Positions 8,521 through 17,240 are shown, numbered from the stretch's first letter. The stretch: 64,000 nucleotides of DNA from Bradyrhizobium sp. OK095 (GCF_900109945.1 NZ_FOBX01000002.1:310001-374000); one strand, 5' to 3'. A program made the numbers and translations. Notes: generated from the letters alone by a model not told the origin.

Positions 8521-9402
8521 CTATACGAGCTTGACGTCAGGCTCCGCGCGACCGCGTGCGGAGGCCTCGAGCAGAAAGGTGCAGCCGGCCTGCGGATCGG
8601 CGGCGCGCGCCGCGGCGTCCATATCCTGCCATGCGGAGGTGACAAGCAGGCGCGATAAATCAGGGCCGACAAAAGCAGGACAGCTCGACTGCTTGGCCGG
8701 CACGCTCAGCGAGCGCAGGCGTTCGCCTTGCGGCGAGTACACATCAATACGGCTTGCGCCCCAGCACGCGTTCCAGATCTGCCCGTCGGCGTCGCACACC
8801 GAACCGTCGAGGCCGCCGATGCCGGTGTGACGCAGCAGCACCTCCGGCTCGCCGCGCGGCAGACCGGTCGCGGGATTGAGCGGCACGGAATAGAGCACCG
8901 CGCGCGCGGTGTCGGTGAAATAGCCGATGGCGCCATCAGGCGAGAAGCAGATCGAATTGGGAATGCTGATGCCGGGAAACAGCGTCGAGATCTTGCCGCG
9001 ATGGAACGCGTAGATCGCGCCCGCCCCGCGCTCGGCCTTCTTGCCCATGGTGCCGATCCAGAACGTGCCTGACTGGTGCACGCGGCAATCGTTCGAGCGC
9101 GTCGCTTGATTGTCGGCTTCGAGCGGACAGAACAGCGTCATCACGCCATCGGCGAGCTGACGGATGTAAAGGCCGTCCTCCGCCACGATCAATTGCCGTT
9201 CGGCATCGATCCGTCCGAGCGCACTCGCCATCCGGCCGAGCGCGTGGACGCGAATGCTGCCACTGCCGAGCTGCGCCTCGAACAGTTTTCCCTCGCGAAT
9301 GTCGAACCACCAGGCGGTATCGGTGGTCACATCATAGGTCGGCCCTTCGCCGAGATGACATCGTTCGGCCGACAGGACGGAGGTCGGCACCTGTTCCATC
9401 AT
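8521..9402 (-). CDS. SMP-30/gluconolactonase-family sugar lactonase
   Basis: A 293-residue six-bladed beta-propeller lactonase of the SMP-30/regucalcin family. Family metal-site segments are present: the glutamate in LGEGPTYD (about residue 18), an asparagine and arginine in TRSNDCRVHQSG, and the aspartate in NSICFSPDG. It should hydrolyse an aldono-lactone to the free sugar acid. The mutarotase and the sugar dehydrogenase directly upstream fit aldose to lactone to aldonate, for galactose or arabinose. Its start overlaps the galM stop by four bases; MEQVPTS one codon in is an alternative start. Exact substrate cannot be read from sequence. Confidence 0.88.
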   Translation of the reverse strand: MMEQVPTSVLSAERCHLGEGPTYDVTTDTAWWFDIREGKLFEAQLGSGSIRVHALGRMASALGRIDAERQLIVAEDGLYIRQLADGVMTLFCPLEADNQATRSNDCRVHQSGTFWIGTMGKKAERGAGAIYAFHRGKISTLFPGISIPNSICFSPDGAIGYFTDTARAVLYSVPLNPATGLPRGEPEVLLRHTGIGGLDGSVCDADGQIWNACWGASRIDVYSPQGERLRSLSVPAKQSSCPAFVGPDLSRLLVTSAWQDMDAAARAADPQAGCTFLLEASARGRAEPDVKLV

Positions 9403-10478
9403 GGCGCCCTCACTGCAAAGCGATAGACGGTGTGATGCCGATAGACTTTGCCTGGATCGAGGCGTGGGCTCGGGAAATCCGGCCGGTTCGGCGCGTCGGG
9501 CCAGATGTGCGGCTCAAGGCACATGGCATCCGACTGCCGGATCAGCTTGCCGCCCTTGCCCGAGATGGTGCCGTCGAGATAATTGCCGGAATAGACCTGG
9601 ACGCCGGGTTGATCGGTGAACAGCTCCATGATCCGCCCCGAGCGCGGCGCCTCCAGCCGCGCCGCGAGCGCGAGCTTGCCGTCGCGCCCGAGGCAATAGG
9701 TGTGGTCGTAACCCTTGCCGTTACGCAATTGCTCGTGGCTGTCGCGGATGCGCGCGCCCACGGTATGGGCGTCGCGGAAGTCGAACGGCGTGCCGGCAAC
9801 GCTGCGCGGCGGCTCGGGTAGCGGGATCGAGGTGGGATCAATCGCAAGAAAATGGTCCGCCGCGACCGTCAGCTTATGGTCGAGAATGGGCGTGCCTGAC
9901 GTCGCGCCTTCCAGATTGAAGAAGCTGTGGTTGGTGAGATTGACGATGGTCGGACGGTCCGTCCGCGCTTCCATCATCAGCGACAGCTCCGCCGGGCCGG
10001 TGACGCGATAGGTCAGGCGCACATCGAGCTTGCCGGGATAATTCTCTTCGCCATGCGGGCTGGTGTAAGTGAGCGTCACCGCGGGCTCGGCCCCCTCTTC
10101 GATCGAAGCAATGTTCCAAAGCTTGCGGTCAAAACCGTCGAGGCCGCCGTGTAGCGCATTCGGGCCGTTGTTGACGGGAAGCTGCACGCTCTCGCCGTCG
10201 AGCGAGAATTGCCCCTTGGCGATGCGGTTGGCGTAACGGCCGACGGTGGCACCGAAAAACTTCCGCTCGGCGAGATAGCCGGCAAAGGCGTCATGGCCGA
10301 GCACGACATCGTCATAGCCGCCCCTAGCATCCGGCGCGATCAGCGACTGGATCACCGCGCCATGGGTGATGATGCGGGCTTCGAAGCCGCCCTCCCCGCG
10401 CAGCACAATGCGCTCGACCTCGCGCCCATCCGGCAGCGTTCCGAAGACGTCTTTTTCTATTTTCTTTGAGCCAGCCAT
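9399..10478 (-). CDS. galM: Aldose 1-epimerase (galactose mutarotase)
   Basis: A 359-residue cytoplasmic beta-sandwich enzyme interconverting the alpha and beta anomers of galactose or related aldoses. Family hallmarks are FGATVGRYANRIAKG, NALHGGLDGFDRKLW with the substrate histidine, TNHSFFNL with the catalytic histidine, and a C-terminal CLEPHIWPDAPN segment carrying the catalytic glutamate region. Between dehydrogenase and lactonase genes it would supply the anomer used by the dehydrogenase. It sits two bases after the upstream gene and overlaps the downstream gene by four bases. Confidence 0.93.
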   Translation of the reverse strand: MAGSKKIEKDVFGTLPDGREVERIVLRGEGGFEARIITHGAVIQSLIAPDARGGYDDVVLGHDAFAGYLAERKFFGATVGRYANRIAKGQFSLDGESVQLPVNNGPNALHGGLDGFDRKLWNIASIEEGAEPAVTLTYTSPHGEENYPGKLDVRLTYRVTGPAELSLMMEARTDRPTIVNLTNHSFFNLEGATSGTPILDHKLTVAADHFLAIDPTSIPLPEPPRSVAGTPFDFRDAHTVGARIRDSHEQLRNGKGYDHTYCLGRDGKLALAARLEAPRSGRIMELFTDQPGVQVYSGNYLDGTISGKGGKLIRQSDAMCLEPHIWPDAPNRPDFPSPRLDPGKVYRHHTVYRFAVRAP

Positions 10479-10480
10479 GT

Positions 10481-11407
10481 TCAGTCCACAAAAGGTTCGA
10501 CGATGTTGCGCTTGCCGAGCAGGAAGGAGTCGGCGACAAGACGAAGCGGCGCCAGGTCGACATCGCTCGCGCCTGTTGCGGTGAGCTTGACAAAGCGCCG
10601 GTACAGCTCGCGATATTCCTCATCGGGCGCCTCGGCAACGGCTTTGCCATCGATCGCCATGATCCGGCCGCCGCGAGACAACGCCATTTGCCCCTCGTCG
10701 GTTTCGACGAGAATATCCCAGCTCTGCGGCCCGGTCTGGCGAAAATCGAACTCGGCAGTGATTGGCAGGCCGCCAATGTCGGTCAACGTCAGGTTCGCGG
10801 CAATCGGCGCCTGGCAATTGGCCGGAAACGCCAATTCGGCCGCGGTGACGAACACGGGCCTGGGCAGGATGCGGGTCAGGATCGACAGGGCATTGATGCC
10901 GGGATCGAACACGCCGAGCCCGCCCGGCTCCCAGATCCAGGCCTGCCCGGGATGCCAGACGCGGACGTCTTCCTTCCAGTTGATGTGCACGGATTGGATC
11001 CGGCGGCTGGCCAGCCATTCGCGGGCCGGCTCGACCGCCGGTGCGTAGCGCGAATGCCAGGTCGCAAACAGCGTGCGCTTCGCTTCCGTCGCCATGGCAA
11101 TCAGCGGGTCCAGCTCGGCAACGCCGGTGCCCGGCGGCTTCTCCAGCATCACATGCTTGCCCGCGGCGAGCGCCGCTGCGGCCTGGGCACGCCGCACCTG
11201 CGGCGGTGTGCAGAGCGAAACGGCGTCGATCGGCGGTCCCTTCTCCAGCAATTCTTCGATGGTGGCAAAATGCGGCAGATCCGGCAGCGAAGCGTTGCGG
11301 CTGGCGACGGCCGCAAGGGTCGCGCCCGGCACGGCAGCGATTGCGCCGACATGCTGATCGCGCGCGATCTTGCCGAAGCCGACGATGGCGATGCGAAGGT
11401 CGGTCAC
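10481..11407 (-). CDS. Gfo/Idh/MocA-family aldose 1-dehydrogenase (galactose/arabinose type)
   Basis: A 308-residue NAD(P)-dependent oxidoreductase. An N-terminal Rossmann fold begins with VGFGKIARDQH, EKPPGTG carries the conserved lysine, and the C-terminal substrate domain contains WKEDVRVWHPGQAWIWEPGGLGVFDPG. This pattern and length match the D-galactose/L-arabinose 1-dehydrogenases of rhizobia and Azospirillum, which oxidise the aldose to its 1,4-lactone. Located between the GntR regulator (two bases) and galM (two bases), it is the first catabolic gene after uptake. Galactose versus arabinose preference is not decidable here, and no sugar-acid dehydratase or aldolase follows in the window. 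Confidence 0.85.
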   Translation of the reverse strand: MTDLRIAIVGFGKIARDQHVGAIAAVPGATLAAVASRNASLPDLPHFATIEELLEKGPPIDAVSLCTPPQVRRAQAAAALAAGKHVMLEKPPGTGVAELDPLIAMATEAKRTLFATWHSRYAPAVEPAREWLASRRIQSVHINWKEDVRVWHPGQAWIWEPGGLGVFDPGINALSILTRILPRPVFVTAAELAFPANCQAPIAANLTLTDIGGLPITAEFDFRQTGPQSWDILVETDEGQMALSRGGRIMAIDGKAVAEAPDEEYRELYRRFVKLTATGASDVDLAPLRLVADSFLLGKRNIVEPFVD

Positions 11408-11409
11408 GC

Positions 11410-12180
11410 TTATTCTCCGATATCTGCCGATGGCAGCGGGTCCACGGGCACTGTTACGATCACCGTGCCCTCATGGCGGCGCATGCCGTTGTGAATGACA
11501 TAGACCATCGCCTTCGATGCGGCTTCGGCATCGCCGGCCGCGATGGCATCGACGATTGTCTGGTGCCAGAGCAGCACGGTGTCGCGGTCCTCCGGCTCGA
11601 CCGGGGCGCTGAGCAGGAACGAGGCGCGCAAGGCGGCCTCGATGACGTGCCCGATCGAGCGCATGAACAGATTGCCGGACGCGCGCGCCACCGCGACGTG
11701 AAGCGCGAGATCGGCGTCGGCAAAGCCCACCGAGTCCGACGCCTCGCACCGCATCCGCTCCATGCAGCGATGGAGCTCGGCGACGTCCTCCTCTGACCGC
11801 TGCGCCGCCGCGAGCACGGCTGCGCGCGGCTCGACCGCAAGACGGATCTCGGCGAGATCGTTGAGGAAGCGCTTGTCGATGCCGGCGTCGAGATGCCAGG
11901 CCAGCACGTCGGCGTCGAACATATTCCAGGCGACACGCTCGCGCACGACGGTGCCGACCCGCGCCTTGGTGGTCAGGAGCCCCTTGGCGACCAGCGTCTT
12001 CACACTCTCCCGCAGCACCGGCCGCGACACGCCGAACATCGCGATCATCTCGGCATCACCAGGCAGACGCGTCCCTTCCGCGTAGCGGCCGGCGATGATG
12101 TCGACGCCGATCGAACGGGCGACTTCCGCGTGGTTGGAATGGGCCCTCTGTGTCGGGATGACGACGATGCGCGAGGTCAT
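11410..12180 (-). CDS. GntR/FadR-family transcriptional regulator of the sugar operon
   Basis: A 256-residue regulator with an N-terminal winged helix-turn-helix (about residues 10-75, including FGVSRPVLRESVKTLVAKGLL) and a C-terminal all-helical FCD ligand domain (about 95-225). The ATG at 12180 overlaps the stop of the upstream permease (ATGA), and a longer in-frame extension inside the permease gene is rejected. Buried inside the operon between transport and catabolic genes, it probably represses the operon until a sugar or sugar acid binds. A large inverted repeat at 16871-16911 before ytfQ is the best candidate operator. Confidence 0.88.
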   Translation of the reverse strand: MTSRIVVIPTQRAHSNHAEVARSIGVDIIAGRYAEGTRLPGDAEMIAMFGVSRPVLRESVKTLVAKGLLTTKARVGTVVRERVAWNMFDADVLAWHLDAGIDKRFLNDLAEIRLAVEPRAAVLAAAQRSEEDVAELHRCMERMRCEASDSVGFADADLALHVAVARASGNLFMRSIGHVIEAALRASFLLSAPVEPEDRDTVLLWHQTIVDAIAAGDAEAASKAMVYVIHNGMRRHEGTVIVTVPVDPLPSADIGE

Positions 12181-13157
12181 GTGGCAGCTCCTGCACGCTT
12201 TGCGGCCGGCCGGCGCGCAAGCGCGACAAGTCCCTGCTGCAAGACGATGAAGGCGAACAGCAGCACGCCGGTCGCGATCTTGGTCCACCAGCTCGACAGC
12301 GTGCCGTCGAAATTGATGTAGGTCTGGATCATGCCCTGGATCAGCACACCGAGGAAAGTGCCGATCACCGAGCCCTGCCCGCCCGTGAGCAGCGTGCCGC
12401 CGATCACGACGGCGGCGATGCTGTCGAGCTCGACGCCGACGGCCGAGAGCGAATAGCCGGCGCTGGTATAGAATGAGAAGACGATGCCGGCGATGCCTGC
12501 GAGCAGACCAGACAGCATGTAGATCTTGATTGTCATCTTGCCTACGGCAACACCCATCAGGCTTGCCGTCTGTCGGCTGCCGCCGAGCGCATAGACGTTG
12601 GTACCGAATCGGGTGAGCTGCAGCAGCAGGGCGCCGCCGATCACGATCACGAGCATGATGATCGCAACCGCCGTCAATCGGCCGCCGCCGGGCATGCGCA
12701 ACGCGAAGTCTGATACCGTCGAATAGACCGGCGCGGTGATCGGCACCGATTCCGTCGAGAGCAGGAAGCTTGCGCCACGGGCCAGGAACATGCCGGCAAG
12801 TGTCACGATGAAGGGCGGCAGGTCGAAGACATGGATGATCGCGCCCATCGCGGCGCCAAAACCCGCCGAGAGCGCGAGAATGGCGGCGAAGGCCACCAGC
12901 GGCGGCATGCCCCAGCGCTCGATCGCGAGCGCGACGAACACGGTGGTGAATCCGATCACCGAGCCGACCGAGAGGTCAATGCCGCCGGAGATGATCACGA
13001 AAGTCATGCCGGTCGCGACGATGCCGAGGAAGGCATTGTCGGTGAGGAGATTGCCGACCACGCGCGTCGAGGCGATGTTGGGGAACTGCACGGCGCAGAG
13101 CGCAAAACCCGCGACGAGCACGAATGCGGTGATGAGGACCGGCGGCAGGCCTTTCAT
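12177..13157 (-). CDS. yjfF: Sugar ABC transporter permease, YjfF type
   Basis: A 326-residue inner-membrane permease of the ribose/galactofuranose family with about nine or ten helices. GGIDLSVGSVIGFTTV is near residues 58-73, with the coupling segment GGSRQTASLMGVAVGKM after it and a late GGTLLTGGQGSVIGTFLGV. It is the second permease of a YtfQ-YtfR-YtfT-YjfF importer, which in Escherichia coli takes up galactofuranose. It overlaps ytfT and the regulator gene by four bases each. The ORF continues to a short basic C-terminus. Confidence 0.88.
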   Translation of the reverse strand: MKGLPPVLITAFVLVAGFALCAVQFPNIASTRVVGNLLTDNAFLGIVATGMTFVIISGGIDLSVGSVIGFTTVFVALAIERWGMPPLVAFAAILALSAGFGAAMGAIIHVFDLPPFIVTLAGMFLARGASFLLSTESVPITAPVYSTVSDFALRMPGGGRLTAVAIIMLVIVIGGALLLQLTRFGTNVYALGGSRQTASLMGVAVGKMTIKIYMLSGLLAGIAGIVFSFYTSAGYSLSAVGVELDSIAAVVIGGTLLTGGQGSVIGTFLGVLIQGMIQTYINFDGTLSSWWTKIATGVLLFAFIVLQQGLVALARRPAAKRAGAAT

Positions 13158-14146
13158 GCTTTCGTCCTCCGCAGCCGCGCGGCGATCCCGGCGAACCCTG
13201 ACAATTTCGGCGATTGCAGCAGCAGGACCGCGAGCACCACCACCGCCTTGACCAGCAGGTTGAACTCCGGCGGATAGCCGGACAACAAAATGCCGGTGTT
13301 CATGGTCTGGATGATCAGCGCACCTAACACAGCAAGAATGAGGCTAAAGCGACCGCCGAACAGCGAGGTACCGCCAATCACGACGGCGAGGATCGCGTCG
13401 AGCTCGAGCCAAAGGCCGGCATTGTTGGCATCGGCGCCCATGATGTCGGCGGCCGCGATCACGCCGGCGAGCGCGGCGCAGACGCCGCACCAGACATAGA
13501 CCGCCAAAATCATGGCGCGCGTGCCGACGCCGGCAAGCTCGCTCGCCCGCGCATTGCCGCCGGTTGCTTCGATCAGAAGGCCGAGCGCGGAGCCACGCAC
13601 CACCGCGCCGGTGAGGATCAGCATGCCGAGCGCGATTGCGACCGGCATCGGAATGCCGAGGATGGCGCCATTGCCGAGCCAGACCAGGCCCGGCGACGAG
13701 AATGTCACGATGCGCCCCTCGGTGATGAGCTGGGCGATGCCGCGGCCGGCGACCATCAGGATCAGCGTCGCAACGATCGGCTGCATGCCGAGCACAGCGA
13801 CGAGAAAGCCGTTCCACAAGCCACAGACGAGGCCAGCGCCGAGTGCAGCCGCCAGCACCACGGGTAACCCATGACTATCGGCGAGGCTCGCTGCGATCGC
13901 GCCCGAGATCGCCATGATCGCGCCGACCGATAGATCGATGCCGCGCGTCGCGATCACCAGCACCATGCCGAGCGAGAGCAGCGCCACCGGCGTGCCGCGG
14001 TTGAGCACGTCGATCAGGCTGCCGAAGAGACGGCCGTCTTGAAGGCGGAGGTCGAAGAACTGCGGCGACACCACGCGATCGACAGCGAGGATGACGATCA
14101 GCGCGAGGATCTGGGCGAGGCCGCGGCGCGGCAACAGCGCTGTCAT
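13154..14146 (-). CDS. ytfT: Sugar ABC transporter permease, YtfT type
   Basis: A 330-residue inner-membrane permease of the same family as yjfF, with RGIDLSVGAIMAISGAI near residues 68-84 and GGTSLFGGRFSLILAVLGAL towards the C-terminus. Two non-identical permeases next to one double ATPase and one binding protein is the specific YtfQRT-YjfF arrangement. It is linked by ATGA overlaps to ytfR upstream and yjfF downstream. The local oxidative aldose enzymes point to galactose or arabinose in furanose form as substrate; this is inferred from the E. coli system. Confidence 0.88.
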   Translation of the reverse strand: MTALLPRRGLAQILALIVILAVDRVVSPQFFDLRLQDGRLFGSLIDVLNRGTPVALLSLGMVLVIATRGIDLSVGAIMAISGAIAASLADSHGLPVVLAAALGAGLVCGLWNGFLVAVLGMQPIVATLILMVAGRGIAQLITEGRIVTFSSPGLVWLGNGAILGIPMPVAIALGMLILTGAVVRGSALGLLIEATGGNARASELAGVGTRAMILAVYVWCGVCAALAGVIAAADIMGADANNAGLWLELDAILAVVIGGTSLFGGRFSLILAVLGALIIQTMNTGILLSGYPPEFNLLVKAVVVLAVLLLQSPKLSGFAGIAARLRRTKA

Positions 14147-15687
14147 GTGTGGGCCTCAAGCGCAACAGTGACGCTATCGGCAGCAATGGCCGCGAGAATG
14201 TTGCCGACGTCGATGGCCTCGCCCGTGAGTTCCTCGACATGGGCGCGGTCGCGCAACACGACGACGCGGTCCGAATAGGTCACGATCTCGTCGAGCTCGG
14301 AGGAGATCACCAGCAGCGCCAGGCCATCATCGCAGAGCTCGCGGATCAGGCGGATGATCTCGGCATGCGCGCCGACGTCGATGCCGCGCGTGGGCTCGTC
14401 CAGCACCAGCAGCCGCGGCGAAGTCGCGAGCCACCGCGCCAACAGCACTTTTTGCTGATTGCCGCCGGAGAGCAGGCCCACGGGACGCTCCGGATCGGGC
14501 GGACGGATGTCGAGCATCTTCACATAACGCTTCGCGATCTCGTCCTGCTCGCGCCGTGACAGCGGCCGATGCAGGCCACGCTTGGCCTGGAGTGCGAGCA
14601 CGATGTTCTCGCGCACGCTGAGCTCGGCAACGATGCCGTCGGTCTTGCGCTCCTCCGGGCAATAGCCAAAGCCGTGGCGCACGCCGTCGCGCGGCGACTG
14701 CAGCCGCACGGGCGCGCCCTCCACCCTCGCCTGCCCGCGATCGGCGCGCTCGGCGCCGAACACCAGCCGCGCCGTCTCGGTGCGGCCCGAGCCGAGCAGG
14801 CCGGCGAGAGCGACGACCTCGCCATGGCGTAGTTCGAGATTGAACGGCGCGACATAGCCCGCCTTGCCGTAATTCTCAAAACTGGCGCAAACCTCGCGCG
14901 CCCTATGCTCGCCTTGCGATGCCCGCGCGCTGGTGGTCTCGGCAAGCTCGCGACCGAGCATCATCCGGATCAATTCGAGCCGCGACAGTGAAGCGGTCTC
15001 GCGCTCGCCGACAAGGCGGCCGTTGCGCAACACCGTGATGCGGTCGGAGATTTCATAGACCTGGTCGAGGAAATGGCTGACGAAGACGATGCCGATGCCG
15101 CGCTTTGCCAACTGGCGCATGATGCCGAACAGGATCTCGACCTCGTGGCGGTCGAGGCTCGCGGTCGGCTCGTCCAGGATCAGCACGCGCGCGGAGAGAT
15201 CCACCGCGCGGGCGATCGCTGTGACATGCTGGATGGCCACCGAATAATTGCCCAGCGGCGCGGCGACGTCGATCTCGAGGCCGAAATCCGCGAGCAGCGT
15301 TTTCGCGCGGCGGCGCATCTCGCCCTCGCGCACGATGCCGAAGCGCATCGGCTGACGGTCGAGGAAGAGATTTTGCGCCACCGAGAGGTTCGGCAGCAGA
15401 TTGACCTCTTGATAGACGGTCGCAATGCCGGCCCCAAGTGCGGCCTTGGCCGAGCGCGGCGCGACCTCTTCGCCACCGAGCCTGACGATTCCGGCATCGC
15501 GCGGGAACACGCCGGTGACGACCTTGATCAGCGTGGATTTGCCGGCACCGTTCTCGCCGAGCAGCGCATGGATCTCGCCGGCACGAAGCGTGAAGTCGAC
15601 CTCCTGCAACGCACGCACCGCACCAAAGCTCTTGCTGATCCCGCGCACCTCCAATAGCGGCGGAGCAGGATCAAGGCCGTTCTCCAT
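14143..15687 (-). CDS. ytfR: Sugar ABC transporter ATPase, YtfR type
   Basis: A 514-residue double ATPase of the CUT2 importers. Domain 1 has GENGAGKST and LILDEPTASLD. Domain 2 has the degenerate GLLGSGRTE, the signature LSGGNQQKVLLARWL and LVLDEPTRGIDVG. The ATG at 15687 has GGGAG ten bases upstream and begins MENGLDPAPPLLEV; in-frame codons further upstream run into the ytfQ-ytfR gap hairpin and are unlikely to be used. The gap after ytfQ (117 bases) contains a perfect 11-bp stem that may lower ytfRT/yjfF expression relative to the binding protein. Confidence 0.92.
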   Translation of the reverse strand: MENGLDPAPPLLEVRGISKSFGAVRALQEVDFTLRAGEIHALLGENGAGKSTLIKVVTGVFPRDAGIVRLGGEEVAPRSAKAALGAGIATVYQEVNLLPNLSVAQNLFLDRQPMRFGIVREGEMRRRAKTLLADFGLEIDVAAPLGNYSVAIQHVTAIARAVDLSARVLILDEPTASLDRHEVEILFGIMRQLAKRGIGIVFVSHFLDQVYEISDRITVLRNGRLVGERETASLSRLELIRMMLGRELAETTSARASQGEHRAREVCASFENYGKAGYVAPFNLELRHGEVVALAGLLGSGRTETARLVFGAERADRGQARVEGAPVRLQSPRDGVRHGFGYCPEERKTDGIVAELSVRENIVLALQAKRGLHRPLSRREQDEIAKRYVKMLDIRPPDPERPVGLLSGGNQQKVLLARWLATSPRLLVLDEPTRGIDVGAHAEIIRLIRELCDDGLALLVISSELDEIVTYSDRVVVLRDRAHVEELTGEAIDVGNILAAIAADSVTVALEAHT

Positions 15688-15764
15688 GGCAAATTCACTC
15701 CCACCGGTGCCCGCGCCTGACGCGGACACCAAGCCTATTCGTTCGCACGGCAGATTCGAAGGGG

Positions 15765-15795
15765 CTTGCCGGACCACAAGACGCGGTCCGGCAAG
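15765..15795. promoter_or_regulatory. Perfect 11-bp hairpin in the ytfQ-ytfR gap
   Basis: CTTGCCGGACC and GGTCCGGCAAG flank a 9-base loop, about 10 bases after the ytfQ stop. No T-run follows on the minus strand. Placement directly after a binding-protein gene is typical of hairpins that protect the upstream message or partly stop transcription. Confidence 0.65.
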
Positions 15796-15804
15796 GTGCC
15801 CGCC

Positions 15805-16770
15805 TCAGTAACCGAGGCCCTTCTTGCTGTCGTATTCTTTCTGCGGATTATCGGCGGCAGTGAGCAGCCTGGATTCGGTCTGGATCCATTTCGGCGGAAC
15901 GGTGCCCTTCTCCTTGAACGCCGCGACGACATCGAAGGCGGGGCCCGCCATGTTCGGCGTCAGCTCGACCGTGGCATTGGCCTCGCCCGCGACCATCGCC
16001 TTGAAGATGTCGGGGACCGCATCGATCGAGACGGTGAGGATGTCCTTGCCCGGCTTGAGGCCGGCTTCCTTCATCGCCTGGATCGCGCCGACCATCATGT
16101 CGTCATTGTGGGCATAGACCGCGCAGATGTTCTTGCCGCCGCCTTCGGCCTTGATGAAGCTTTCCATGACTTCCTTGCCTTTGGCGCGGGTGAAGTCGCC
16201 GGTCTGGCTGCGCACCACTTTCAAATTGGCGTGCTTGGCAATGGCAGTGTCAAAGCCCTTCTTGCGGTTGGCGGCGACGCTGGCGCCGACCGTGCCCTGC
16301 AACTCGACGACGTTGCAGGCCTTGGCCCCGACGGTCTTCGCCAGCCAATCGCCGGCGACCTCGCCCTCGTGGACGCTGTCCGACGTGACGGCCGTGAGAT
16401 AAAGCTCCTTGCCGGAGGGATCGATGTCGCGGTCGAGCAGCACGACCGGGATCTTGGCCTCCTTGGCTTCCTTCAACACCGAATCCCAGCCGGTCGAAAC
16501 GACGGGCGCGAGGAAGATCGCATCGACGTTCTGCGCGATGAAGGACCGGATCGCCTTGATCTGGTTCTCCTGCTTCTGCTGCGCGTCGGCGATCTTGAGA
16601 TTGACCTTTCGCTTGGTGGCCTCCTGCTTGGAGACCGACGTCTCGGCTGCGCGCCAGCCGGATTCCGATCCGATCTGCGAGAAGCCGATGGTGAGCTCGG
16701 CGGCATTCGCCGGCAGCGCGAGCAGCAACGCAGCCGTGGCGCTGGCCGCAAAGAGGGCTTTAGGGGTCAT
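15805..16770 (-). CDS. ytfQ: Sugar-binding periplasmic protein, YtfQ type
   Basis: A 321-residue periplasmic binding protein of the ribose/galactofuranose class. The signal peptide ends about residue 22 (LPANA-A); the mature protein starts ELTIGFSQIGSESGWRAAET, very like YtfQ. Substrate-loop segments include SRDIDP-like DRDIDPSGKELY and VYAHNDDMMVGAIQAMKEAG. The ATG at 16770 has GGGAGA upstream; a start 17 codons earlier would precede the signal peptide unnaturally. It is the first gene of the sugar operon, with a large dyad symmetry about 100 bases upstream. Confidence 0.92.
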   Translation of the reverse strand: MTPKALFAASATAALLLALPANAAELTIGFSQIGSESGWRAAETSVSKQEATKRKVNLKIADAQQKQENQIKAIRSFIAQNVDAIFLAPVVSTGWDSVLKEAKEAKIPVVLLDRDIDPSGKELYLTAVTSDSVHEGEVAGDWLAKTVGAKACNVVELQGTVGASVAANRKKGFDTAIAKHANLKVVRSQTGDFTRAKGKEVMESFIKAEGGGKNICAVYAHNDDMMVGAIQAMKEAGLKPGKDILTVSIDAVPDIFKAMVAGEANATVELTPNMAGPAFDVVAAFKEKGTVPPKWIQTESRLLTAADNPQKEYDSKKGLGY

Positions 16771-16870
16771 CAGGCGTGTCTCCCAAATGTTTATCTCGGG
16801 CGCCGGTTGGTAGCATGGCACCCAAAGGCCGGCCTTTGCGGCGGCGGGAGAGACTATTTCACGGAAGATG

Positions 16871-16911
16871 GGTTCCGACTAGTCATATTATCTGACTATT
16901 GGTCGGGAACC
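16871..16911. promoter_or_regulatory. Large imperfect palindrome upstream of ytfQ (candidate operator)
   Basis: Nested arms: outer GGTTCCGAC (16871-16879) against GTCGGGAACC (16902-16911, one extra G), and inner TAGTCA (16880-16885) against TGACTA (16893-16898) around TATTATC. It is AT-rich at its centre in GC-rich surroundings and lies 101-141 bases before the ytfQ ATG. Likely an operator; the GntR-type regulator encoded in the operon is the obvious candidate to bind it. Confidence 0.5.
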
Positions 16912-17044
16912 GTGTGCTGGCGGGAGCGGCAATCTGATGACACGCCCAGCGCGATTTTGTTCCGAAGATGCAACGCGAAGATGAAGAAAAATTTGGGGGG
17001 TCTCCGCGAGGGTGGTGACAGAAGGACTCGCAACCCCTCCTCCT

Positions 17045-17124
17045 CGTCATTGCGAGCGCAGCGAAGCAATCCAGAATCTTTCCGCGGAGGGACTCTGGAT
17101 TGCTTCGCTGCGCTCGCAATGACG
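17045..17124. repeat. Dispersed 80-base palindromic repeat, copy 1
   Basis: Starts CGTCATTGCGAGCGCAGCGA and ends with its near-perfect reverse complement, forming a stem of over 30 bp around a short GGAGGG-containing centre. A second copy lies at 39234-39314. Same sequence design (CGTCATTGCGAGC...AAGCAATCCAGA) is a known dispersed intergenic palindrome type in Bradyrhizobium-like genomes. Confidence 0.85.
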
Positions 17125-17201
17125 GTGTGGATAGAGCTCTGCGTATGTCGACCCAAACGACTCGCGGAGGGTCCCCCTCACCCGCCACGCTTCGCGTGTC
17201 G

Positions 17202-17227
17202 GCCTCTCCCCGCGTGCGGGGAGAGGC
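17202..17227 (-). terminator. GC hairpin downstream of the FAH-family gene
   Basis: GCCTCTCCCC and GGGGAGAGGC pair around GCGTGC, beginning 14 bases after the minus-strand stop at 17241. No clear T-run follows, so termination efficiency is uncertain. Same family as 7336-7363 and 58175-58198. Confidence 0.45.
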
Positions 17228-17240
17228 GAAGGGCAGCGAG

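Larger units (their letters stand above)
16771..17240. other. 470-base gap upstream of ytfQ
   Basis: This gap carries the ytfQ promoter side with a large inverted repeat (16871-16911), a dispersed 80-base palindromic repeat (17045-17124) and the hairpin following the FAH-family gene (17202-17227). No credible protein-coding frame was found between them. Confidence 0.7.

Noticed and set aside
17045..17124. tRNA- or riboswitch-like structure
   Set aside because: The fold is one simple long hairpin and a second copy exists at 39234-39314; it is a dispersed palindrome.
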